NCBI GenBank assembly: GCA_029959295.1
Contig: JASCOH010000001.1
Span: 496,001 to 560,000, forward strand
Origin: Flavobacteriaceae bacterium PS02334
GTDB taxonomy: Bacteria; Bacteroidota; Bacteroidia; Flavobacteriales; Flavobacteriaceae
Direction: 5' to 3'
Length of the DNA stretch: 64,000 bases
A model generated the notes under the pieces. It was given only the letters and a program-made list of their open reading frames with translations. It was not told where the DNA came from and searched no databases. The stretch's first letter is position 1; each line of letters opens with the position of its first letter. Made by a program: the position numbers and the translations under genes. Below are positions 8,652 through 16,746 of the stretch, one piece after another.

Positions 8652-10343
8652 TTAGATGGTATAATCCGATTCTTTATTATTTCTTTTTTCTTCCAGCATG
8701 GTCAGACATTTATCATAATCTAACTTTGACTGTTTTCTTAATCTTGCTTCTTCATAATTCTCAAAGAAAACGTGGTTTCCGTTGTCCTCTAGATCATCAA
8801 GTTCATACGCTTTTTTGAAGCCTTTTAATTTTACTTTTATATTTTCTTCAGATGCTCGAATCGTCGCAAATTCTTGAATTAAATCTAAAACATCGTGAGC
8901 AATATAAACCGTGTCTGAAGCATTGATTACCACTTTAGAATTCTCTGGAATTTGAGATAAAGTAGTTTTGATCGCCGCTTTATTTAAAAAGGAAACTTCT
9001 TGCGCCAAGTCAATGCGAATCACGTCTCCGTCTTCAAATTTCTCTTTTCTGAAACGGTATGCTCTTTTTAAGTTTCCTCTTAAGATGAACAAAATGCTGA
9101 TGATGATTCCAAGGGCAACTCCTTTTAATAAATCTGTAAAAACTACAGCCAATAAAGTCGCGATGAAAGGCACGAACTGGTATTTTCCTTTATGCCAAAA
9201 GTGCATAATAATTGATGGTTTTGCCAGTTTATATCCTACCAAAAGCAATACCGCAGCCAAAGTTGCCAACGGAATCTTATTCAAAAGAAAAGGAATTGAA
9301 AGCACACTGATCAGCAATAAAATACCGTGGATAATCGCCGACATTTTAGTTTTCGCCCCAGCATTTGCATTTGCAGAAGACCTTACAACAACCGAAGTCA
9401 TTGGCAATCCGCCGATTAATGTACTTAAGATATTACCAATTCCCTGCGCTTTTAATTCCACATTTGTATCGGTATATCTTTTTTGCGAATCCATTCTGTC
9501 TGACGCTTCAATGCAAAGCAAAGTTTCGATGGAAGCCACGATGGCAATTGTCGCTCCGACAGTCCAGACTTTTACGTTTAAAAATCCTGAAAAATCTGGT
9601 GTCACGATAATATTCTTGAAATCATCCCAAGACTGCGGCACTGGAAGATTTACCAAATGCTCTTTTTCAATAGCCAGAGGGCTTCCAGAAGAGATGAAAA
9701 TTTCGTTTAAGACAACGCCCACGATTACGGCTACCAAAGCACCAGGAATTAATTTCAATCTTTTTAGGAAGCCAATTCTATCCCAAGAAATTAAGATTGC
9801 GATTGAAATCAAAGTAATTACGATAGCTCCAAGCTGCACGTGGTTGAAAGAATCAAGAATAGAATCCCAAGCATTGCCGCCTTTTTCAGCAAAAGCTTCG
9901 TCTCCTTCAAAATCGCTGTCATAACCGACGGCGTGAGGAATTTGTTTTAGAATAATAATAATTCCGATACCTGCCAGCATTCCCTCGATGACATTAGTCG
10001 GAAAATAATTAGAGATACTTCCTGCCTTGATAAAACCAAGAATTAATTGGATAATTCCCGCAATCAAACCAGCGGTAAGAAATATATTGAAAGCGCCTAG
10101 GTCAGTAATGGCAGTCAAAACAATAGCTGTCAAACCTGCAGCCGGACCTGAAACACTGATATGCGAGCGACTGAGCGTTCCGACAACAATTCCGCCCACA
10201 ATTCCAGCAATAATACCGGATAAAGGCGGTGCGCCAGAAGCCAAGGCAATTCCCAAACACAAGGGAAGCGCCACCAAGAAAACCACTAAGCCCGAAGGAA
10301 AATCAGACTTAAGGTTGGCAAAAAGATTTATTTTTTTTGTCAT
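8652..10343 (-). CDS. SulP family anion (probably bicarbonate) transporter with STAS domain
   Basis: Inner-membrane transporter of about 563 residues. The N-terminal three quarters holds the SulP transmembrane core, beginning DFPSGLVVFLVALPLCLGIA and continuing through the conserved SVSGPAAGLTAIV. The C-terminal 120 residues form a STAS regulatory domain (KVVINASDTVYIAHDVLDLI). I chose the ATG at 10343 rather than the in-frame one at 10400, because the former gives the standard start MTKKINLFANLKSDF and a possible -7 box lies between the two, at 10376-10384. Pairing with carbonic anhydrase favours bicarbonate as substrate, like cyanobacterial BicA; sulfate remains possible. Confidence 0.87.
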   Translation of the reverse strand: MTKKINLFANLKSDFPSGLVVFLVALPLCLGIALASGAPPLSGIIAGIVGGIVVGTLSRSHISVSGPAAGLTAIVLTAITDLGAFNIFLTAGLIAGIIQLILGFIKAGSISNYFPTNVIEGMLAGIGIIIILKQIPHAVGYDSDFEGDEAFAEKGGNAWDSILDSFNHVQLGAIVITLISIAILISWDRIGFLKRLKLIPGALVAVIVGVVLNEIFISSGSPLAIEKEHLVNLPVPQSWDDFKNIIVTPDFSGFLNVKVWTVGATIAIVASIETLLCIEASDRMDSQKRYTDTNVELKAQGIGNILSTLIGGLPMTSVVVRSSANANAGAKTKMSAIIHGILLLISVLSIPFLLNKIPLATLAAVLLLVGYKLAKPSIIMHFWHKGKYQFVPFIATLLAVVFTDLLKGVALGIIISILFILRGNLKRAYRFRKEKFEDGDVIRIDLAQEVSFLNKAAIKTTLSQIPENSKVVINASDTVYIAHDVLDLIQEFATIRASEENIKVKLKGFKKAYELDDLEDNGNHVFFENYEEARLRKQSKLDYDKCLTMLEEKRNNKESDYTI

Positions 10344-10431
10344 AATACCGAAAAAATTTAATACAAAGAGTGGAGCAAACATTAACCAATGCAAGCTCAA
10401 GCCTTGAAGTTTTCAAGACTAAAAATTTGTA

Positions 10432-10722
10432 TTAAACCTGTTCGGGCGGAGGAGAAAAAATGGTTGAAGCCGCGTTATCGTACTTCAAAGTATGTTGTGA
10501 AATGATCAAGCTGGAAGAACTTGCCGTGTAATTTGAGAAAATTATGTAGTCGGCAATTTTAAAATCAGCTTTTAGCTCTTTACAGCCATGATTGTGCTGT
10601 TCTTCTTCAGACATGCTGTAAACCATAGACGTATCAATGTCTTCCTTTATCAAGCTTACAACCGTAGGCGTGACAATGAAAGTCAAAAACATTAATAAAA
10701 CTATTTTTACTGCAAATTTCAT
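10432..10722 (-). CDS. Flavobacterial small membrane-anchored protein of unknown function
   Basis: A 96-residue protein with one N-terminal hydrophobic segment (MKFAVKIVLLMFLTFIVTPTVVSLI) that could be an uncleaved anchor or a signal peptide, followed by a short hydrophilic domain containing EEEQHNHGCKELK. Its C-terminus is Pro-rich (FSPPPEQV). It precedes the SulP gene on the same strand by about 90 bases, so it could be part of that transcription unit, although a possible promoter lies in the gap. I do not recognise a named domain. The His/Cys cluster could bind a metal; that is only an inference. Confidence 0.6.
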   Translation of the reverse strand: MKFAVKIVLLMFLTFIVTPTVVSLIKEDIDTSMVYSMSEEEQHNHGCKELKADFKIADYIIFSNYTASSSSLIISQHTLKYDNAASTIFSPPPEQV

Positions 10723-10791
10723 AGTGGCGAAAATAGTTATAAAAGAGTTTATTTGAAAGCCATATAAATTAATTTAATCAAATTTTAACAT

Positions 10792-10836
10792 AAAAAAAAT
10801 GCAATGATTATAGTAAACAATCATTGCATTTTTCAC
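10792..10836 (-). terminator. Strong terminator after dps
   Basis: A perfect 15-base stem (10795-10809 with 10819-10833, core TGCAATGATT) with a 9-base loop and, on the minus strand, a run of eight T. It lies about 40 bases after the dps stop codon. Confidence 0.88.
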
Positions 10837-10873
10837 AAAAATAGAGATTAAAATCTCTGAACTCTAACCAACC

Positions 10874-11353
10874 TTATATCTTTTCTTCCAGCCAAGCTTT
10901 CATCATCCAGATTGTTTTTTCCTGTTCTTTGATAAAATCGCTCATCATAGAATTTGTTCCTTCGTCATTTGCTTCTGCAGATTTAGTCAAAAGTTCTCTT
11001 TCTATTTTTAATAAATCAGATAATGAAGTTACGATCAAATGAACCGCTTCTTCGTCTACAGAGATATTTTTTCCGACTTTAATTTTATTGTTATCGACAT
11101 AATCTTGAAAAGTATGCAGCGGTTTTCCGCCAATTGTCAAGACTCTTTCAGCGATTAAATCAATTTTTAATTGTGCATCATTATATAATTCTTCAAATTT
11201 TACATGAAGATCAAAAAAGCGCTTTCCGCGGATGTTCCAATGAATTCCTCTCAAGTTCTGGTAATATACTTGAAAACTGGATAATAATACGTTTAAATCG
11301 TTTGCAATTTCTTCGGTTTCCTTAATTGGCAAACCTAAAATGTTAGTTTTCAT
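10874..11353 (-). CDS. dps: Dps-family DNA-binding ferritin-like protein
   Basis: Dodecameric mini-ferritin that oxidises Fe(II) with hydrogen peroxide and stores the iron, protecting DNA. The 159-residue sequence shows the intersubunit ferroxidase ligands at the canonical spacing: His38 (GIHWN), His50 (FFDLHVKFEELY), Asp65 and Glu69 (KIDLIAERV). There is no long basic N-terminal tail, so DNA binding is not assured. It is transcribed divergently from oxyR. A -7-like box TAAATTTTG lies at 11390-11398 on this strand. Direct OxyR control is the obvious expectation from the layout and from known biology. Confidence 0.95.
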   Translation of the reverse strand: MKTNILGLPIKETEEIANDLNVLLSSFQVYYQNLRGIHWNIRGKRFFDLHVKFEELYNDAQLKIDLIAERVLTIGGKPLHTFQDYVDNNKIKVGKNISVDEEAVHLIVTSLSDLLKIERELLTKSAEANDEGTNSMMSDFIKEQEKTIWMMKAWLEEKI

Positions 11354-11434
11354 CTTTGGTAGTTTAAATATTTTCTGATAATAAAATTACAAAATTTAAA
11401 GCATTTTAAATCATAAGGAAATCTTATAATTTTC

Positions 11435-11442
11435 TATCTTTG
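11435..11442 (+). promoter_or_regulatory. -7 promoter box TATCTTTG of oxyR
   Basis: A perfect Bacteroidetes -7 box, 20 bases before the oxyR start codon. The 109-base dps/oxyR spacer therefore holds both divergent promoters and is where OxyR would bind. Confidence 0.7.
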
Positions 11443-11462
11443 CATCACAAAATACTATTACA

Positions 11463-12407
11463 ATGACTATCACTCAATTATATTATGTTTTGGCAGTGGC
11501 CGAAAATAAAAATTTTACGCTTGCCGCAGAGAAATGTTTCGTTACACAGCCAACATTGAGCATGCAGATTCAAAAACTGGAAGATGAACTTGGAATCTTA
11601 ATTTTTGACCGCAGTAAAAAGCCAATCCAGCTGACAGAAATCGGTCAAAAAATTGTAACCCAAGCAAAAAATATTGTCAATGAATCTGACAGAATTCAAG
11701 ATATTGTAGACCAGCAGAAAGGTTTCGTTGGTGGCGAATTCAAATTAGGTATTATCCCAACCATCATGCCGACGCTTTTGCCTATGTTTTTGAATAATTT
11801 CATTAAGAAATATCCAAAAATCAAGCTGATTATTGAAGAGCATAATACGGAAGAAATAATTACAAGGCTAAAAAATGGCCATTTGGATGTCGCGATTGCA
11901 GCAACTCCGTTAGAAGATGAAAAGATCAAGGAAATTGTGCTGTATTATGAGCCCTTCGTAGCTTATTTTCCAGAAAACCACAGCAGTTTTCAAAAAGAAG
12001 AAATCGAAGTGGAAGATATTGACGTGGATAATTTATTGCTTCTTCAAGACGGACATTGCTTTAGAGACGGAATTTTAAATCTTTGCAGAAATATAAACAG
12101 TTCTGACGCTTCACCTTTTCAGATTGAAAGCGGCAGTTTTGAAACTTTGATAAAATTAGCAGATGAAGGTTTGGGAACGACGCTTCTTCCCTATTTGCAT
12201 ACTTTAGATTTAAAGGAAAAAGACAAGCTGAAATTGAGACAATTTAAAGATCCAAAACCATCGAGAGAAGTAAGCCTTATTTTCCCAAAAAGCGAGCTTA
12301 AAATTCATATTATTGATGCTTTGAGACAGGTTATTGCTGGCGTTGTGAAAGGCGCAATTGTTTTTCAGAATGTTCAGATTATCAGTCCGCTTTCTAAAAA
12401 GGCTTAA
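11463..12407 (+). CDS. oxyR: Hydrogen peroxide sensor/activator OxyR (LysR family)
   Basis: A 314-residue LysR-type regulator: winged helix at residues 1-60 (MTITQLYYVLAVAENKNFT, then AAEKCFVTQPTLSMQIQKLE) and a periplasmic-binding-like sensor domain. The redox cysteines sit at Cys199 and Cys208 in DGHCFRDGILNLC, the same residue numbers as in E. coli OxyR, so peroxide sensing through a disulfide is well supported. It is divergent from dps. The start at 11463 is 20 bases after a perfect -7 box. Confidence 0.95.
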   Translation: MTITQLYYVLAVAENKNFTLAAEKCFVTQPTLSMQIQKLEDELGILIFDRSKKPIQLTEIGQKIVTQAKNIVNESDRIQDIVDQQKGFVGGEFKLGIIPTIMPTLLPMFLNNFIKKYPKIKLIIEEHNTEEIITRLKNGHLDVAIAATPLEDEKIKEIVLYYEPFVAYFPENHSSFQKEEIEVEDIDVDNLLLLQDGHCFRDGILNLCRNINSSDASPFQIESGSFETLIKLADEGLGTTLLPYLHTLDLKEKDKLKLRQFKDPKPSREVSLIFPKSELKIHIIDALRQVIAGVVKGAIVFQNVQIISPLSKKA

Positions 12408-12440
12408 TTTATTTCAACACAGATTTCACAAAAAGACAAG

Positions 12441-12475
12441 AAAAAAGGAGCTATTTAGGCTCCTTCTTTTTTTAT
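12441..12475. terminator. Bidirectional terminator between oxyR and the next gene
   Basis: Stem AAGGAGC / GCTCCTT with A and T tracts. It overlaps the last codons of the convergent small gene at 12472. Confidence 0.8.
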
Positions 12476-12669
12476 TTGTTAACTATTAATAAACACTGCT
12501 TTAATTCTGGTTTTTCGACTGTGTAGCTTAAAAGCCATTCTGTCAATTGCTCGATTTCATACGGAAGCAAACTTCTAATTGCTTTCTCTAACTCTTTACA
12601 AAATAATAAAGGATCGAAACTCACTCTTTCAAGGATAGATTTTGTAAAAGCAAACATTGGTCTTGTCAT
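12472..12669 (-). CDS. Conserved small flavobacterial protein of unknown function
   Basis: A 65-residue, probably cytosolic protein (MTRPMFAFTKSILERVSFD at the start). It is predicted helical, with no signal peptide or metal motif; two Cys residues (CKEL and KQCLL) are present. The pattern LFCKELEKAIRSLLPYEIEQL looks like that of a small conserved family I associate with Flavobacteria, for which I know no function. The isolated position between oxyR and mnmD gives no operon clue. The overlap of its stop with a terminator stem is consistent with a real gene. Confidence 0.65.
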   Translation of the reverse strand: MTRPMFAFTKSILERVSFDPLLFCKELEKAIRSLLPYEIEQLTEWLLSYTVEKPELKQCLLIVNK

Positions 12670-12809
12670 AGTGATAAATTAAATATTGGAGGTTAATTGC
12701 TGTAAGAACGTTTAGTAAAATTACTCAATTAATTGATTGGTTTTCATAAAAAAACGTTAATAACATTTAAATCCTATAAAAATTAACATCTCGGCTAATG
12801 ATTTAAAAA

Positions 12810-13472
12810 CTATACTTTTCTAGCTCTCAGCATTTCACGCTTTCCAGGAGGCCCGTTTAATTTTTCTACTTCAAATCCTGATTCTTTCATTGCATTTTTA
12901 ATGGAACTTCGGCAAGCGTAAGTCACCAAAATTCCGTTGGGTTTTAAAGCTTTGAACATAATCTGGAAAATCTCCAATGACCATAATTCGGGCTGCACTC
13001 TGAACCCGAAAGCGTCGAAATAAATCAGGTCATACTTTTCTTCATCTGCAATTTCTTGGAACTTTTTGTTTTGTTTTTCTAAAGTAAAATTTGAATCTAA
13101 AATCACTTTTTCGTTCCAATCCGATTCGTGCATTTTCAGGAAGATTTCTTCGGAAGAATTTGCTTCCAATTCAGAAACATAATTCATTTTAAAAGCATCT
13201 TCTTGTGAAACCGGATAAGCTTCCACTCCTGTATAATCTATTTTTTGATTGGCATTTTTTGCTTCTAAATAAGTTATAAAAGCATTCAATCCAGTTCCAA
13301 AACCAATCTCCAAAATTGAAACGGACTTCCCTTCAAATAAGGAAAGTCCGTTTTTTATGAATACATGTTTTGCTTCTTGAATCGCTCCAAATTTAGAATG
13401 ATACGTTTCGTTCCAATCGGGCAATAAAATCGACGTCGAACCGTCTTTGGTCTGAATAATTTCTCTTTTCAT
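12810..13472 (-). CDS. mnmD: tRNA 5-methylaminomethyl-2-thiouridine synthase, MnmD-type methyltransferase
   Basis: SAM-dependent enzyme methylating the wobble uridine precursor nm5s2U34 in tRNA, equivalent to the N-terminal half of MnmC. At 220 residues it is the stand-alone MnmD form without the FAD oxidase domain. The SAM motif SILEIGFGTGLNAFITYLEA is at residues 49-68, and the family motif YDLIYFDAFGFRVQPELWS follows around 144. The C-terminal PPGKREMLRARK is typical. It is followed on the same strand by nothing close and preceded, 9 bases away, by a lipoprotein gene, so it may be last in that operon. Confidence 0.88.
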   Translation of the reverse strand: MKREIIQTKDGSTSILLPDWNETYHSKFGAIQEAKHVFIKNGLSLFEGKSVSILEIGFGTGLNAFITYLEAKNANQKIDYTGVEAYPVSQEDAFKMNYVSELEANSSEEIFLKMHESDWNEKVILDSNFTLEKQNKKFQEIADEEKYDLIYFDAFGFRVQPELWSLEIFQIMFKALKPNGILVTYACRSSIKNAMKESGFEVEKLNGPPGKREMLRARKV

Positions 13473-13481
13473 TATAAGTAA

Positions 13482-13934
13482 TTATTCTATAAAAAGTTTT
13501 TTAATCCTAGGAATTGGTCCCGCGCATTTCACCTGATGGCAGGCTAAGCAAGCCGAAACTCCGGCATTGAAATGTTCTTTCGCATTCTTCGGATCTTCGT
13601 AAATAAGCTTCTGGGAATTGATAAAAATTTCGGCTTGTTTCTTAAAAAAAGCATCATTTTCACTTTCATCGGTCATGGCCGATTTGTGAATTTCTAAAAA
13701 GTGCGAAGGAAATTTTCCAATCGTGTCGCCATTTTTGATGCGCTCTTTCAAACGCTGGTTGTCCACATACATTTGTTCCATTAGAGCCGCCATTTCTGAC
13801 ATTTCATACATTTCGAATTCCTTCGATTCTGTTTTTGCAGGAACTTCCTTTTTGGCAACGGGTTTCTTTTCTTCCTGTTTATTACAACTGGAAAGCAGTA
13901 AAATTCCGAAAAGAAGTGTAAAAAAGTATTTCAT
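13482..13934 (-). CDS. Lipoprotein with C-terminal CxxCH heme-binding motif (cytochrome c-like)
   Basis: A 150-residue exported protein. Signal peptide with lipobox LLLSSC (Cys17), then a charged linker and a mostly helical domain. Near the C-terminus sits a single CLACH motif (Cys129, Cys132, His133) followed by another Cys (QVKCAGP). A lone CxxCH at the end of a helical protein is the layout of class II cytochromes c (cytochrome c' / c556), so covalent heme attachment in the periplasm is plausible but unproven. It is flanked by the DUF4920 lipoprotein (1-base overlap) and mnmD. Confidence 0.7.
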   Translation of the reverse strand: MKYFFTLLFGILLLSSCNKQEEKKPVAKKEVPAKTESKEFEMYEMSEMAALMEQMYVDNQRLKERIKNGDTIGKFPSHFLEIHKSAMTDESENDAFFKKQAEIFINSQKLIYEDPKNAKEHFNAGVSACLACHQVKCAGPIPRIKKLFIE

Positions 13935-14593
13935 TATTTGCTGATTAAAACGCCGTCAGCTTGAAAAGCATACGTGATTTTTGGTTGCGTAATTTTGTCG
14001 ATTTCTGCTTGCGATTTTCCGCCGTCTTTCGCATAATGCTGTAATTCTGCTACAGAAACCTCATCAACAAAAGCTTTTCCGCTAACAATTGCTTCAGAAT
14101 TATCTGCATTTAAAGGAACAAAAAATCCATAATCTTTAAATTTCACGAAAGATTCAGAATTGTCAGCCAAATCCATTTTCATCCAGCATCCTTTTTTCTT
14201 GCAAACTGACTTGATTTTAGATTTGAATTTCACATTAATCGTATCTCCTTTTTTCAAAGTCTTGTATTTTGCAAGCATTTGCTCTTTTGACAATGCTTTT
14301 TCTGCTAAAATTTTACTTCCAAAAGAAGCATATTCTACTTTAACTTCCTTTGCAGGAGAAACTTCAATAGTTTTTTTAGCTTCAGCTTTTTTTTCAGCAG
14401 TTGCATCAGCGTCAATTTTAACTGCTTCTTGAGAATTTGCATCCACTGCAGAAACGGTGTCAGCTTCTGTTTTCGGGACAGAATCCGTTGGAGTTTCAAT
14501 TGTGGTTTCTTCTACTTTTTCAGTTTCCTTATTTTTGTCAGCGCAACTTGCAAAGACTAATATGGAACATGCTAAGACAAATATATTTTTCAT
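13934..14593 (-). CDS. DUF4920 domain lipoprotein
   Basis: A 219-residue exported protein. The lipobox is VFASC (Cys17). Residues 20-80 are an acidic, Thr- and Glu-rich linker, probably disordered. The C-terminal 140 residues form a DUF4920 domain beginning around YASFGSKI, with the conserved KSVCKKKGCWM cysteine pair and an OB-like beta-rich pattern through FKDYGFFVPLNA. The CxxxxC pair suggests metal or heme handling. The 1-base overlap with the cytochrome-like lipoprotein gene makes co-transcription near certain and hints at a shared periplasmic redox role. Its substrate is unknown. Confidence 0.82.
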   Translation of the reverse strand: MKNIFVLACSILVFASCADKNKETEKVEETTIETPTDSVPKTEADTVSAVDANSQEAVKIDADATAEKKAEAKKTIEVSPAKEVKVEYASFGSKILAEKALSKEQMLAKYKTLKKGDTINVKFKSKIKSVCKKKGCWMKMDLADNSESFVKFKDYGFFVPLNADNSEAIVSGKAFVDEVSVAELQHYAKDGGKSQAEIDKITQPKITYAFQADGVLISK

Positions 14594-14879
14594 AATTTGG
14601 AGTATTTTAAATTATCTGTTGCAAAAATAGCACTTTAATCAAAAGTAAGAACGCTCTACATTAAATTTTATATTTCATTGCTGATATCTCAATAAATATT
14701 ACCCCAAAAAATCAATAATAAAAAAATAGTCTTTAGAAGGGAAAGATATTTATTTTTAATGGAAAAACTTTTGATTTTTTACTAATTTAGCCAAATCGAG
14801 TAAGATTGATAACAATCAACCTATTTTTAAATTAAAAATACTGATTATCAATATTTTAACCAATTTTAACCACAACTAA

Positions 14880-15947
14880 ATGGACATCAACAATCCAAAC
14901 GAAATCGATATAGTAAGAGCAACTTCTTCAAAAATCAATGAAATCGATTTTGAAAACCTTGCCTTTGGAAATGTATTCACAGATCACATGCTGATGTGTG
15001 ATTTCAAGGATGGAAAATGGCAAAAACCAACGATTAAACCTTACGAACCTTTTCTTTTAGATCCTTCTGCAAAAGTTTTTCACTATGGACAAGCGATTTT
15101 TGAAGGGATGAAAGCTTATAAAGACGATAATGATGATGTTTGGCTTTTCAGGCCGGATGAAAATTTCCATAGATTCAATAATTCTGCAAAAAGAATGGCG
15201 ATGCCGGAAGTTCCCGAAGATATATTTTTAGGAGGCTTGCACGAAATTTTGAAGATAGAGAAAGAATGGGTACGAAAAGGAAAAGGCAATACCTTATATA
15301 TTCGTCCGTTTATGATTGCCATTGGAACTGGCGTTATCGCTGCTCCTTCTTCGCAATACCGTTTTATGATCATACTTTCTCCTGCAAAATCTTATTATTC
15401 CGGAGAAGTGAAAGTGATTATTGCTGAACATTTCAGCCGTGCAGCAAACGGAGGAATTGGTGCGGCAAAAGCGGCAGGAAATTATTCTGCGCAATTTTAT
15501 CCAACGAAATTAGCCAATGACAAAGGCTTCCAGCAAATTATCTGGACGGATGATGCCACGCATACAAAACTGGAAGAAGCGGGAACAATGAACGTTTTCT
15601 TCAGAATCAACGACACTTTATTTACAGCGCCAACAAGCGAAAGAATCTTGGACGGCGTGACTAGAAAAAGTTTAATTGCTATAGCTGAACGAGAAGGAAT
15701 CGATATTCAAGTACGCTCCGTTTTAGTTTGGGAACTTGTTGAAGCCGCAAAAAACGGAACTTTAAAAGAAATTTTTGGTGCCGGAACTGCGGCAGTTGTA
15801 AATCCGATTGTCGGTTTTTCTTATCAGGATGAATATTATGAACTTCCAAAACAGGAAGATTCTATTGCTTTGAAATTGAAAGACAAATTGACCAATATTC
15901 AATATAAATTAGAAGAAGATACTTTTGGCTGGACGGTTAAGATTTAA
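14880..15947 (+). CDS. ilvE: Branched-chain amino acid aminotransferase
   Basis: Class IV PLP aminotransferase that makes valine, leucine and isoleucine from their 2-oxo acids with glutamate. The 355-residue length and sequence match the long BCAT form: FHYGQAIFEGMKAY near residue 65, GTGVIAAPS, GGIGAAKAAGNYSA with the PLP lysine at Lys197, and LEEAGTMNVFF. The ATG at 14880 gives the expected N-terminus. It stands alone, with a 286-base AT-rich spacer upstream that must hold divergent promoters for it and the DUF4920 operon; no clear operator was seen there. Confidence 0.93.
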   Translation: MDINNPNEIDIVRATSSKINEIDFENLAFGNVFTDHMLMCDFKDGKWQKPTIKPYEPFLLDPSAKVFHYGQAIFEGMKAYKDDNDDVWLFRPDENFHRFNNSAKRMAMPEVPEDIFLGGLHEILKIEKEWVRKGKGNTLYIRPFMIAIGTGVIAAPSSQYRFMIILSPAKSYYSGEVKVIIAEHFSRAANGGIGAAKAAGNYSAQFYPTKLANDKGFQQIIWTDDATHTKLEEAGTMNVFFRINDTLFTAPTSERILDGVTRKSLIAIAEREGIDIQVRSVLVWELVEAAKNGTLKEIFGAGTAAVVNPIVGFSYQDEYYELPKQEDSIALKLKDKLTNIQYKLEEDTFGWTVKI

Positions 15948-15982
15948 GATTTTGAGTTCAGATTTAAGTACTTTATAAATAG

Positions 15983-16018
15983 AAAATCCCGAAAATTACT
16001 TTCGGGATTTTGTTTTTT
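15983..16018 (+). terminator. Terminator after ilvE
   Basis: Stem AAAATCCCGAAA / TTTCGGGATTTT with T-rich tail, 35 bases after the ilvE stop. Confidence 0.85.
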
Positions 16019-16091
16019 GCCACAGATTAAAAAGATTAAGAGGATTCTTTGGTATTAAAAAAGTCCGTGAAAATCCTTTAATCTGTGGCAA
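16017..16091. repeat. Inverted repeat, ACAGATT/AATCTGT family
   Basis: Perfect 15-base arms TTGCCACAGATTAAA (16017-16031) and TTTAATCTGTGGCAA (16077-16091) enclosing an AT-rich 45-base loop. It lies between two convergent genes. Confidence 0.75.
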
Positions 16092-16094
16092 ATT

Positions 16095-16478
16095 TTATTT
16101 CAAAATCACAGAAAAATCAGGCTTGAAATAATTCGGCCCTTTCATGACTTTTCCGTCTTCTCTGTAAATTGGTTTTCCGTCAGCTCCTAATTTGCTCATA
16201 TTGCTTCTCTGGATTTCGTCAAAAACTTCCTCTATTTTATGTTGCAAACCGTGTTCGATAATTGTACCACACAAAATATAAAGCATATCTCCTAAAGCGT
16301 CAGCGATTTCTACTTTATCATCATTTTGAACCGCTTCCAGATATTCTTCATTTTCTTCTTTCATCAAATTATAGCGAAGAATATTTTTGCTTTCGCCTAA
16401 ATCTCCTCGTGGAATTTCACTATATCCAATTCCAAATGCTTGATGGAATTCTTTCACTGCGTCCAATTGTTTCTGCAT
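16095..16478 (-). CDS. MazG-like nucleoside triphosphate pyrophosphohydrolase
   Basis: A small all-alpha NTP pyrophosphatase of the MazG / phosphoribosyl-ATP pyrophosphohydrolase-like superfamily, likely cleaning up non-canonical nucleotides. The metal-binding pattern is visible as EENEEYLEA followed by EIADALGDMLYILCG (ExxE then ExxD). The C-terminal YREDGKVMKGPNYFKPD is shared with a subgroup that keeps this tail. I place the start at 16478 (MQKQLDAVKEFHQAF), the standard N-terminus; an in-frame ATG at 16526 adds 16 atypical residues. The true substrate cannot be told from sequence. Confidence 0.85.
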   Translation of the reverse strand: MQKQLDAVKEFHQAFGIGYSEIPRGDLGESKNILRYNLMKEENEEYLEAVQNDDKVEIADALGDMLYILCGTIIEHGLQHKIEEVFDEIQRSNMSKLGADGKPIYREDGKVMKGPNYFKPDFSVILK

Positions 16479-16532
16479 AATTTCTAAAATTAAATGATGA
16501 TGCAAAATAGCAACTTTTGGATTCAAAATAAT

Positions 16533-16540
16533 TACTTTTG
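16533..16540 (+). promoter_or_regulatory. -7 promoter box TACTTTTG
   Basis: Matches TAnnTTTG, 17 bases before the start of the small membrane protein at 16558. Confidence 0.6.
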
Positions 16541-16557
16541 CATAAAATTTATAAACT

Positions 16558-16746
16558 ATGTTTTCACAAGGTCAACTAGCTTTTGCTGGAATTTTTGTAG
16601 TCGCTTTCGTCATCGCAATGATTTACACGTATCGAAAAGACCTAAAACTGCACAAAGTATTTTACAAGGGAAGCCTTTGGGTTTTACTAGGATTTTTATG
16701 TTTTATCGGGTTATTATTCGTAATTAAAATTTTCATGAAGCACTAA
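16558..16746 (+). CDS. Small two-helix membrane protein of unknown function
   Basis: A 62-residue protein with two clear membrane segments (about residues 5-22 and 39-59) joined by a short basic loop (YRKDLKLHKVFYKGS). The start codon is supported by the -7 box TACTTTTG at 16533-16540. It converges on the hxlR gene end to end, the two stop codons abutting at 16746/16747. No known domain is recognised. Another frame over the same bases is longer but has no membrane character and no promoter fit. Confidence 0.72.
   Translation: MFSQGQLAFAGIFVVAFVIAMIYTYRKDLKLHKVFYKGSLWVLLGFLCFIGLLFVIKIFMKH

Noticed and set aside
8968-9924. 318-residue open frame on the plus strand antisense to the SulP gene
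   Set aside because: Its composition is a mirror of the transporter codons, there is no family match, and the opposite frame is a complete SulP protein.
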